From Thermomicrobiaceae bacterium (GTDB lineage: Bacteria > Chloroflexota > Chloroflexia > Thermomicrobiales > Thermomicrobiaceae), in contig SKTL01000425.1 of NCBI GenBank assembly GCA_007122555.1, positions 1 through 6,920 on the forward strand: a DNA stretch of 6,920 nucleotides. Reading direction: 5' to 3'. Each line of letters begins with the position of its first letter. The first letter of the stretch is position 1. This document shows positions 1-5,889 of the stretch, in pieces. The notes below the pieces were generated by a model. The model was not told where the DNA came from, did no database searches, and worked only from the letters and a program-made list of their open reading frames with translations. The translations under genes and the position numbers were made by a program.

Positions 1-23
1 GCCGGGTCGCTGATCATGTGCCG

Positions 24-48
24 TCGGGCCGGTTGCGATCCGGCCCGA
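24..48. terminator. Perfect 9-bp GC-rich hairpin, possible terminator of an upstream gene
   Basis: Bases 24-32 (TCGGGCCGG) pair perfectly with 40-48 (CCGGCCCGA) around the 7-nt loop TTGCGAT. Only two T residues follow, so it is not a classical intrinsic terminator, but stems this strong often end transcription in GC-rich bacteria. It could close a gene lying left of the window. Because the loop contains the candidate -35 element of the next gene, it could instead be an operator-like dyad. The structure is seen directly; the role is inferred. Confidence 0.45.
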
Positions 49-60
49 TTGCCGTATCAT
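33..60 (+). promoter_or_regulatory. Candidate sigma70-type promoter for the nucleoside phosphorylase-family gene
   Basis: TTGCGA (33-38, 4/6 match to TTGACA) and TATCAT (55-60, 5/6 match to TATAAT) are separated by 16 bp. Transcription would start near 67 and give a leader of about 60 nt before the start codon at 130. The -35 hexamer lies in the loop of the hairpin at 24-48 and the spacer contains its right arm. This is a consensus match only. Confidence 0.4.
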
Positions 61-111
61 TGCTCCCCACTGGGACTGAGCGGAAACCAGACACGACCGG
101 TTTCGCGAGCC

Positions 112-120
112 GAGGGGGAG
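112..120 (+). promoter_or_regulatory. Ribosome binding site that fixes the start at 130
   Basis: The purine run GAGGGGGAG ends 9 nt before the ATG at 130. No comparable site precedes the in-frame ATG at 16, whose extra 38 residues would also read through the hairpin and promoter. The site therefore decides the start. Confidence 0.75.
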
Positions 121-129
121 CACGCAGTC

Positions 130-924
130 ATGCTCAAGGAAATGAGTCGCAGCGACTGGCTGGAAATGCTGGGGATCCCGGAGGCGAGAATTCCGGACGC
201 GGTTATTCTGCGAGGAACCCGGAATCTCCGCCGCCAGCGAGACATCCACGCCGAGCGGTTCGACGACGTGCTCGATATCGGGTCACCCAACGGGTTGTTC
301 GAGGACATCTTTCTCGCCCGCCATCGAGGGCTGAACATCGCCTACGCCTCGGTGTACGGCGACAGCATGGCGTCCGAGATCACGCACCTGTTCGGCGTTC
401 TCGGCGCCCGGCTGGTGATTCAGACCGGGTGTTGCGGCGGCTTGCAACTCGGGGTCCAGACCGGCGATCTGATCATTCCCAGCAAGGCGATCCCCGGCGA
501 AGGCGCCGCTCAGTACTACCTGCGGGAGAATCAGAAGCCGCGCGCCTCGGCCGAGTTGATCCGTCCGGCCGCGTCGCTGGTTCGCTCCTGCTGGCCGTAT
601 CACACCGGGGAGATCTACACGACATCAGCGCTGCTGGCCGAAGGCCGCGCCGAACTTGAGGCCTGGCAGGACGCGGGGTACGCGGCCGTTGACATGGAGA
701 CCGCGACCACCTTCGCCGTCGCCCAGTACTTCAATATGGCCCGCGTCGCCGTGCTCTTCGTCTTCGACAATCCGCTCTTCGGCGACACACTGGTCGATAC
801 CGACGACGAGCGAGCAGCCCGGCGCACGCGGGGCGAGGACGCGATGCGGGATGTCGTGACACGACTGCTGGATCAGCTCGATCAAGACGGCATTCCATCC
901 GCGCCGATAGCCCCCACACCGTAA
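130..924 (+). CDS. Nucleoside phosphorylase-family protein (PNP/UDP phosphorylase fold)
   Basis: Encodes 264 aa. Family members cleave the N-glycosidic bond of purine or pyrimidine nucleosides with phosphate, giving free base and ribose-1-phosphate, in the cytosol. Visible signatures are the glycine-rich strand-turn TGCCGGLQLGVQTGDLIIPSKA (roughly 99-120), the ribose/base-binding segment AAVDMETATTFAVA (185-198, with the M-E pair at 189-190) and a late VFDNP (211-215) where many relatives have V-S-D-N with the catalytic Asp. The length suits the family. The N-terminal 60 residues are less typical: the usual early glycine phosphate loop is not obvious, and YGDSMASEITHLFGVLGA replaces the common G-GG-SA stretch. 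Substrate is therefore undetermined; uridine phosphorylase-like is one option and a non-phosphorolytic nucleosidase another. The gene appears monocistronic, bounded by hairpins on both sides. The family call is firm; the activity is inferred. Confidence 0.82.
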   Translation: MLKEMSRSDWLEMLGIPEARIPDAVILRGTRNLRRQRDIHAERFDDVLDIGSPNGLFEDIFLARHRGLNIAYASVYGDSMASEITHLFGVLGARLVIQTGCCGGLQLGVQTGDLIIPSKAIPGEGAAQYYLRENQKPRASAELIRPAASLVRSCWPYHTGEIYTTSALLAEGRAELEAWQDAGYAAVDMETATTFAVAQYFNMARVAVLFVFDNPLFGDTLVDTDDERAARRTRGEDAMRDVVTRLLDQLDQDGIPSAPIAPTP

Positions 925-925
925 G

Positions 926-951
926 CGGCCCGGCGTTGGCGCAACGGGCCG
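926..951. terminator. GC-rich hairpin between convergent genes
   Basis: CGGCCCG (926-932) pairs with CGGGCCG (945-951). Inside it, TTG (936-938) can pair with CAA (942-944). The stem begins right after the TAA at 922-924 and lies 24 bp beyond the stop of the opposing gene, so it could serve both strands. There is no T-tract on either side, so it is a stem-only terminator candidate. Confidence 0.45.
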
Positions 952-975
952 GATGACGATCAGCGAATTCGGCGG

Positions 976-2340
976 CTACAAATCTCGTATCCCTTCCCAC
1001 CGATCGGGATTAAGAACCTCCTTGAGCGGATCGACAAATGGCGCCGTATCGCCGCGTTCGAGGAAAACTGGATCCTGCGGCGAATCAGGAAGCAGGTCAA
1101 ACGCTTCTTCGAACAGAACAAGGAACTGCTCCAGTTTGATCAGGCCCTGCTCGAGCGCGTACTCGTCAAAGTAATAGAAGCCGTACTGGATGTCATCCGC
1201 CGCCTGTCCAAGGACCCAGTAGGCATCGAGCATCTTGGCGTGGAACGCCTCGTAACCTGGCGGAGGTTCAAGCGAGTCCATGGCCGGATAGAGAAGTCGC
1301 CAGAGCTCCATGACCTCATCGAACTCGCTATACCAGGCGTTCGAAAAGGTCGGGTTATCCAGCAGCCATGCCAATACCTCGAAACTCACTGCCGTCGCTT
1401 CGACAATGAACACCACGTCCTCGACGTAGGCGATCTCGTCGGGATCATGATCAGGAGGCGGCGGCGCGACTGGCGAATCGCCGTAGCGCCAGCGATAGTA
1501 ATGCTGCCCGATGTTTCCCGCCTCTACCTGCCAGCCGGCCGAGTTGCCCGGAGTGTAGGTAAGACAACGGCGTTCAAAGCACTGCGACAGGACATCCCGC
1601 TGCTCCCCGCCGACCGGAACGTTCATCCAGTACGCCTCGGTGATCGGAAACCCGGTTGCGAAGAACGGGTTTTCGAACAGCCGCGAATGCAGGAACTGGC
1701 CGTTCTCGAACACCTGTCCGGTGGAGTTCATGAACTCCCAGAACACCGACGCAACCGTATGGTCCGTCTCCGGGACGTAACGCGCCGCCGCAACGCCATA
1801 CTGGCCGAGGCCAGGGTTATCCCCGACACTTCCGAACTGATCGATCGTCTGGGTAATCGTGTGATCGATTGGAAGCGGGTCGTAGTTCAATACCCCGTTG
1901 AAGGTCGCGTAGGTCGGGCTATCCGGATGGCTGTCACCGGCAATCTGAACGTTCGCGGGCTGCATCTGCTGAAACTCAGTGTCGCCAAGCTGCATCCGCC
2001 CGGTAATCAACTCGGTAGCCAGCAATCCGTTCGTGACATCCCATGGTGGAGCGGCCGCATGAGCGTTGTCTTCCATGCGCGACTTGTCGGTGTACTGAAC
2101 CAGGCGGGTCCCGCCCGGCGCGTCGAAGTACGGCTCCTCGAACGCGGCAGTGTGACCGCTTGGGCCCCACATCCAGGTTCGATTCACCTGTCCCTGCGCA
2201 ACCGGCAGATCTGTCCGAGCCCAGGTACGCTCGAATGCCTGGCTACCCAGCGAGTGCGCCGAAGCCGGTTCAGTCGATAACGGAAACGCTGCGATCATCA
2301 GACCGGCCGCGAGCAGAATCCGAACAAGTGTTTTCAACAT
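976..2340 (-). CDS. Secreted protein with Chloroflexota-type domain and acidic helical C-terminal region
   Basis: Encodes 454 aa of unknown function. The start at 2340 was chosen because it gives a clean signal peptide and has a nearby AAGGGA; the in-frame start at 2418 adds 26 non-hydrophobic residues. Residues 1-29 are a Sec signal peptide: K/R n-region, hydrophobic LLAAGLMIAAF core and an A-S-A cleavage site before His29. Residues about 31-288 form a domain I recognise from many Thermomicrobia-like genomes, with FERTWARTD, ELITGRMQLGD, YVPETDHTVASVFWEFMNS, TGFPITEAYW and QVEAGNIGQHYYRWRYGD. The only two mature cysteines are C254 and C259 (QCFERRC), a probable disulfide. A proline-rich linker (292-297) leads to an acidic, aromatic, helix-prone region (about 300-454) that I do not recognise. 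There is no LPXTG motif, lipobox or C-terminal membrane segment, so the product is probably released or loosely held at the cell surface. Confidence 0.82.
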   Translation of the reverse strand: MLKTLVRILLAAGLMIAAFPLSTEPASAHSLGSQAFERTWARTDLPVAQGQVNRTWMWGPSGHTAAFEEPYFDAPGGTRLVQYTDKSRMEDNAHAAAPPWDVTNGLLATELITGRMQLGDTEFQQMQPANVQIAGDSHPDSPTYATFNGVLNYDPLPIDHTITQTIDQFGSVGDNPGLGQYGVAAARYVPETDHTVASVFWEFMNSTGQVFENGQFLHSRLFENPFFATGFPITEAYWMNVPVGGEQRDVLSQCFERRCLTYTPGNSAGWQVEAGNIGQHYYRWRYGDSPVAPPPPDHDPDEIAYVEDVVFIVEATAVSFEVLAWLLDNPTFSNAWYSEFDEVMELWRLLYPAMDSLEPPPGYEAFHAKMLDAYWVLGQAADDIQYGFYYFDEYALEQGLIKLEQFLVLFEEAFDLLPDSPQDPVFLERGDTAPFVDPLKEVLNPDRWEGIRDL

Positions 2341-2344
2341 GCCG

Positions 2345-2350
2345 TCCCTT
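2345..2350 (-). promoter_or_regulatory. Ribosome binding site of the secreted-protein gene
   Basis: Read on the minus strand this is AAGGGA, 4 nt before the ATG at 2340. It supports the signal-peptide start over the upstream in-frame ATG at 2418. No convincing -35/-10 pair was found further upstream. Confidence 0.6.
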
Positions 2351-2421
2351 TCATGTTCCGTCTTCCGTGCAATGCTATCGTCCGGCCAATCTCGGGAAAT
2401 CGCCGCACGAGCCCTCACTTA

Positions 2422-2434
2422 TGTCAGTGTGACA
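2422..2434. repeat. Perfect inverted repeat TGTCA-GTG-TGACA, operator-like
   Basis: TGTCA (2422-2426) and TGACA (2430-2434) are exact reverse complements with a 3-nt centre. The dyad lies 82 bp upstream of the minus-strand start codon and 183 bp upstream of the methyltransferase start, a position suited to a shared regulator. Five-bp arms can occur by chance, so the regulatory role is inference. Confidence 0.35.
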
Positions 2435-2450
2435 GACGCCAGGGAAGACT

Positions 2451-2660
2451 GTGGTTCCCGGCTGGAACGCGTTCCGGACACTGTCTCAGGCTGACACGGC
2501 GCCGGTTGCTGAGCTCGAAGCCGTCGCCCGGCAGGGTCTGTTCCCCAACACGCCGCTGGAACTGGCACACTTATCGGGTGAATTCGACCTGAAACAGGCG
2601 ACCCCTTGGAGAACTGATGGCGCGACACGTGGATACCAACACCGACGAACAGTCAAATGA
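2451..2660 (+). CDS. Possible small protein (69 aa) overlapping the methyltransferase start
   Basis: An open frame starts at GTG 2451 and stops at TGA 2658-2660. AGGGA at 2441-2445 sits 5 nt before the GTG, a reasonable ribosome binding site. The first 50 or so residues read like real protein (VAELEAVARQGLFPNTPLELAHLSGEFDLKQ, about residues 19-49) with balanced composition and mostly G/C third positions. The last 14 codons overlap the next gene in another frame and become arginine-rich. I recognise no family. It may be a short leader gene, a remnant of an older gene, or chance in GC-rich DNA. Confidence 0.28.
   Translation: MVPGWNAFRTLSQADTAPVAELEAVARQGLFPNTPLELAHLSGEFDLKQATPWRTDGATRGYQHRRTVK
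2464..2475. repeat. 12-bp perfect palindrome GGAACGCGTTCC
   Basis: The two 6-bp halves are exact reverse complements with no spacer. A nearby GTTCC (2454-2458) can also pair with GGAAC (2464-2468) around a 5-nt loop, so alternative RNA foldings are possible. It lies inside the possible small ORF and about 140 bp upstream of the methyltransferase gene. It may be a protein-binding site; no regulator can be named. Confidence 0.35.
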
Positions 2661-3843
2661 GGACGAAAAGCCGACCCATGTCCGGATCACGCTCGACGAC
2701 ATGGCGTTCGAGGGCTCAGCGATTGGACGGTACGAGGGCCGGGTGATCTTCGCTGATTACGGCATTCCCGGCGAAGACGTGACCGTCCGGATCGAGCAGA
2801 ACAAGCGCGGGTTCTGGAACGGTGTCGTTGAGGAAGTGCACGAGCCATCGCCCCATCGGGTAGAGCCGCCGTGCCCCTATTTCGGTACGTGCGGCGGCTG
2901 TCAGTGGCAGCACATCGATTACCAGCATCAGGCCGAACTGAAACGCCACGTCGTCGCCGAGCAACTTCGTCGCATCGGCAAGTTCGAGGATCCGCCGGTG
3001 TCGGAGACGCTCGGCGCCCCGGAGCCGTTCGGGTACCGCAACCACGCCCGATTCACCATCCGGAACGAGGGCGCCCTTGGATTCGTCTCCCGCGCTGGTT
3101 CGGGCCGGCGTTTCATGCCGATCGACAAGTGCATGCTGATGCACCCCTGGATCAACGACGTCCTGGACAAGCTGCAGGGACGGGCGCAGGGCAAACACCA
3201 GGTCGTCATTCGCTACGGGATCAACACCGGCGATGCCTTCGTGCAGCCGGATCAGCGTGAGGTCGAACCGGATCTGCCCAGCGATAAGACCTGGTTCGAA
3301 GAAGAGCTGCACGGCAACCGGTTCCGCATCTCCGGGCCCTCGTTCTTCCAGACGAACACGAAGCAGGCGGAGCGGTTGTTTGACCTGGTGCGCGATCGCC
3401 TGAAGCTGAAGGGCAACGAGACGCTGGTCGACGCCTACGCAGGCGTCGGGACGTTCGCGGTCATGCTGTCGCCGTACGTCCGGGACGTGATTGCGATCGA
3501 AGAGTCGCCATCCGCAACCGAAGACGCTCAGGTGAACCTGGAAGCGGCGCCGAACGTCGCCTTCTACAAGGGAAAAGTGGAGCACGTCCTCCCGGAGCTC
3601 GACATTCAACCGGATGTCATCCTGCTCGATCCGTCACGCCCCGGTTGTCACAAGAAGACGCTGGAGCGGGTGATCGATTTCAAGCCGAAACGGATCGTGT
3701 ATGTTTCCTGTAACCCGGCGACGCTCGCACGGGACCTTCGCATCCTGGTCGATGCGGGCTATGACTTGAAGGATGTCACGCCGGTGGACATGTTCCCACA
3801 GACATACCACGTGGAATCGATCTCGATCCTGGAGCCCGCATGA
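2617..3843 (+). CDS. rlmD: TRAM-domain 23S rRNA (uracil-C5)-methyltransferase, RlmD/TrmA family
   Basis: Encodes 408 aa. The family transfers a methyl group from S-adenosylmethionine to C5 of a specific uridine in 23S rRNA or tRNA. An N-terminal TRAM RNA-binding domain spans about 19-76. Four cysteines in the usual iron-sulfur pattern follow: C86, C92 and C95 (CPYFGTCGGC) and C172 (DKCML). The methyltransferase domain shows FFQTN (243-247), the SAM loop DAYAGVGTFA (272-281), DPSRPGC (338-344), the catalytic cysteine C365 in YVSCNPATLARDL and a closing HVES (398-401) with the general-base Glu. All key residues are present and the length is normal. GGAG at 2608-2611 lies 5 nt before the ATG. 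The gene overlaps the next by 4 nt. The family is certain; the target uridine (U1939, U747 or tRNA U54) cannot be settled from sequence alone, so the symbol is the usual default. Confidence 0.88.
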   Translation: MARHVDTNTDEQSNEDEKPTHVRITLDDMAFEGSAIGRYEGRVIFADYGIPGEDVTVRIEQNKRGFWNGVVEEVHEPSPHRVEPPCPYFGTCGGCQWQHIDYQHQAELKRHVVAEQLRRIGKFEDPPVSETLGAPEPFGYRNHARFTIRNEGALGFVSRAGSGRRFMPIDKCMLMHPWINDVLDKLQGRAQGKHQVVIRYGINTGDAFVQPDQREVEPDLPSDKTWFEEELHGNRFRISGPSFFQTNTKQAERLFDLVRDRLKLKGNETLVDAYAGVGTFAVMLSPYVRDVIAIEESPSATEDAQVNLEAAPNVAFYKGKVEHVLPELDIQPDVILLDPSRPGCHKKTLERVIDFKPKRIVYVSCNPATLARDLRILVDAGYDLKDVTPVDMFPQTYHVESISILEPA

Positions 3844-4508
3844 GTTCGACGACTCCGTTGATCCTGGCGTCCGCGTCTCCGAGGCGACGGGAGCTTCTCT
3901 CGTACCTCGGAATCGGGTTCACGGTATTGCCGGCGAATGTCGACGAATCGATCCCGGAAACCATTGATGATTCTGTCGCGTTCGCCCGAGAGCTGGCGGC
4001 GCGAAAGGCGCGATGGATCGCCGCTCGCCATCCCGCCGCGGCGGTGCTTGCGGCGGATACGATCGTCGTATCCGAGAGCCGTATCCTGGGGAAGCCGGCC
4101 GATGCAACCGAGGCTCGAACGATTCTGCAAGGGTTGCGGAACCGCCCGCACGAGGTGACAACTGCGCTGGCGCTGGCGCACGGGGAAAACCTCTGGCAGG
4201 AGCACGCCACCAGCCATGTCTACATGCGGGATTACCAGGATCAGGAAATCGACGCCTATATCGCCGGCGGTGATCCGTTTGACAAAGCCGGAAGCTACGC
4301 CATTCAGGACCGGCATTTCAAACCGGTCAAACGATACGAAGGCTGTTACTGTAACGTGGTCGGATTGCCGCTCGTCCTCGCCCAGCGGGTTCTCGAGCGG
4401 GCCAGCCTGACCATCCTGGATCTCAATCCGCCAGCGTTGCCGCCCGAGTGCCGTCTCTGCCCGATACAAGATCCGTCGAATATCTCAAACCCGATGATTC
4501 AGCCGTAA
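3840..4508 (+). CDS. maf: Maf-family nucleoside triphosphate pyrophosphatase (YhdE-like dTTP/UTP type)
   Basis: Encodes 222 aa. Maf proteins hydrolyse non-canonical or excess nucleoside triphosphates to the monophosphate and pyrophosphate, cleaning the nucleotide pool; some have been linked to septum control. The hallmark LASASPRRRELL is at 9-20, the catalytic aspartate at D73 in AADTIVV, GKPADATEA at 84-92, and DKAGSYAIQ (148-156) with EGCYCNVVGLPL (167-178). The YAIQ and NVVGLPL forms point to the dTTP/UTP subgroup rather than the m7GTP subgroup. The ATG shares four bases (ATGA, 3840-3843) with the stop of the methyltransferase gene, and CTGGAG lies just upstream, so translation is probably coupled. 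About 25-30 residues extend beyond the usual end and include a C-x-x-C pair (C204, C207) of unknown purpose. Confidence 0.9.
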   Translation: MSSTTPLILASASPRRRELLSYLGIGFTVLPANVDESIPETIDDSVAFARELAARKARWIAARHPAAAVLAADTIVVSESRILGKPADATEARTILQGLRNRPHEVTTALALAHGENLWQEHATSHVYMRDYQDQEIDAYIAGGDPFDKAGSYAIQDRHFKPVKRYEGCYCNVVGLPLVLAQRVLERASLTILDLNPPALPPECRLCPIQDPSNISNPMIQP

Positions 4509-4569
4509 CGGATCGCAAGAACCTTCGTGCTCGACGAGCGTGGCCGTTCGGCGCAAATACCCCGATGCG

Positions 4570-5838
4570 CTAGGTCGTTCTGCACCAATCGACCAGCAAC
4601 GCCGCAACAGTCTTGGCCGCTGTCTTCACATCAGCAATCGAGATGTGTTCATCGTTCTGGTGGGCTACGGCAACGTCACCGGCGCCGTACATCACGCACG
4701 GCATCTCGCCGATGTAGGTGTAGAGGCGCATGTCCGCGCCATACGGAGCTCCCTGCACCGGAAGCGGTTGTCCGGTCGCCCGCTGATGGGCGGCCATCAG
4801 CGCCTGCGGAAACGGTTCCTCCTGCTTTGTCTCGGATGGCGCAAACTGCCCGCTCACCCATTCCAGCTTCGGGGGATGCTCCCACAGCCAGGGATCCCGT
4901 TCCGCCACCGCCATGATCCGCTGCCGGACCTGTTCCTGGAATTCATACATGTCTTCACCCGGCATCAGGCCGATTCGCCCTTCGGCCACCAGGGTCTCCG
5001 GAACGGTCGAATGCCACTCGCCGGATCGGAGATACCCGAAACTGATGGGGATCTTGTTGGCGATGTCCGCAAACAGCGGATGCTGGAGCTCCCGGTTGCG
5101 ATCGGCTTCCCAGTTCTGAAGGTCCTGAAAAATCGGGATGAACTTCTCGATGGCCGACACGCCTGAATCGCGCATGGCGCCGTGGGCGGACTTTCCGGTG
5201 ATCGTCAGCCGGCAAACCAGCGATCCGGCATGCGCCGCGATCAACGCCAGCTTTGTCGGTTCAGTGATCAACACGGCATCCGCTCGGTGCCCGCGCAGAA
5301 TCGTTCCAAGCGACCCGAAGCCGCCGTCTTCCTCGCCAACGGTTGACGCAATCCGAATGTCGCCGGCGAGCTCAACCCCGGCGGCTTCGAGCGCGTCGAG
5401 CGCCATGAGAAAGGTGACCAGTCCGCCTTTCATGTCGGCAGACCCGCGCCCATAGAGGAGATCGCCAACAACTTCGCCAGACCAGGGACCGTGCGTCCAG
5501 AACGACGCGTCACCGGGATCGACAACGTCGACGTGGGCGTTCAGCATAATCGAGCGCCCTTCGCCGGCGCCTCGACGAATCCCGACGACGTTCGGGCGAT
5601 CCTCATAGCGAGGCTGGTCGCCGACATGATCAACATACGGGAGGATTTCGTCTCGAGTCGTCTCCCAGCGATCAATCTCCAGGCCGCGCTCGCGGAACAT
5701 CTGCTCCACGCGATCCTGCACCGCGCCCTCATCGCCAGTCACCGAAGGGATACGCACGAGCTCCTGCAACGTTGTCACCAGCTGATCGCGCCGGTTGCCG
5801 ATCTCGTCGAACACCTTCCGCATCTGATCGTCGGACAT
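4570..5838 (-). CDS. M20-family metallopeptidase/deacylase (ArgE/DapE type)
   Basis: Encodes 422 aa. M20 enzymes are cytosolic di-metal (zinc or cobalt) hydrolases that cut amide bonds in N-acyl amino acids, succinyl-diaminopimelate or small peptides. The full metal site is visible: H102 and D104 (NAHVDVV), bridging D135 (GRGSADMKGG), catalytic E169 and ligand E170 (TVGEEDGG), E193 (ITEPT) and H398 (DEHIS). The dimerisation/lid domain lies at about 200-320, with the conserved SAHG (218-220 plus following Ala). The start at 5838 was chosen because AGGAG lies 5 nt upstream; the in-frame ATG at 5874 adds 12 unconserved residues and has no such site. It lies 51 bp behind the dimethylargininase-like gene on the same strand, so the two are probably co-transcribed. 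The substrate is unknown: acetylornithine/acetylcitrulline deacetylase and general N-acyl amino acid hydrolase are candidates, and dapE is less likely given the context. Confidence 0.88.
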   Translation of the reverse strand: MSDDQMRKVFDEIGNRRDQLVTTLQELVRIPSVTGDEGAVQDRVEQMFRERGLEIDRWETTRDEILPYVDHVGDQPRYEDRPNVVGIRRGAGEGRSIMLNAHVDVVDPGDASFWTHGPWSGEVVGDLLYGRGSADMKGGLVTFLMALDALEAAGVELAGDIRIASTVGEEDGGFGSLGTILRGHRADAVLITEPTKLALIAAHAGSLVCRLTITGKSAHGAMRDSGVSAIEKFIPIFQDLQNWEADRNRELQHPLFADIANKIPISFGYLRSGEWHSTVPETLVAEGRIGLMPGEDMYEFQEQVRQRIMAVAERDPWLWEHPPKLEWVSGQFAPSETKQEEPFPQALMAAHQRATGQPLPVQGAPYGADMRLYTYIGEMPCVMYGAGDVAVAHQNDEHISIADVKTAAKTVAALLVDWCRTT

Positions 5839-5843
5839 CCGTA

Positions 5844-5848
5844 CTCCT
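5844..5848 (-). promoter_or_regulatory. Ribosome binding site of the M20 hydrolase gene
   Basis: AGGAG on the minus strand, 5 nt before the ATG at 5838. It decides between two in-frame start codons (5838 and 5874) and lies in the 51-bp gap of the two-gene operon. Confidence 0.7.
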
Positions 5849-5889
5849 GTCACCTGAACCCGTTCCCTGTCCACTTCCAGAGCACTCGT

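Larger units (their letters stand above)
2341..2616. other. Divergent intergenic region between the secreted-protein gene and the RNA methyltransferase gene
   Basis: These 276 bp must carry the start signals of both flanking genes. They contain the ribosome binding site of the minus-strand gene, a perfect dyad at 2422-2434, a 12-bp palindrome at 2464-2475 and a possible small ORF beginning at 2451. I found no -10/-35 pair good enough to call on either strand. Confidence 0.6.

Noticed and set aside
16..129. 38-residue N-terminal extension of the phosphorylase-family protein
   Set aside because: It reads through a perfect hairpin and a candidate promoter, has no ribosome binding site, and shows no family similarity; the ATG at 130 has a strong purine-rich site.
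1240..2280. 346-codon plus-strand open frame opposite the secreted-protein gene
   Set aside because: Arginine-rich antisense shadow of a gene with a clear signal peptide and recognisable domain; no ribosome binding site or family motif.
2716..3609. 297-codon minus-strand open frame opposite the RNA methyltransferase gene
   Set aside because: Mirror of a gene whose catalytic residues are all intact; the length is expected in GC-rich DNA.
3759..4469. 236-codon minus-strand open frame opposite the maf gene
   Set aside because: Antisense shadow spanning the rlmD/maf junction; the sense frames carry the known motifs.
4526..4552. Weak hairpins between the convergent maf and M20 genes as a terminator
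   Set aside because: The 7-bp stem at 4526-4532/4536-4542 includes two G-T wobbles with a 3-nt loop, the next stem (4543-4552) has a 2- to 4-nt loop, and no T-tract follows; not enough to call.
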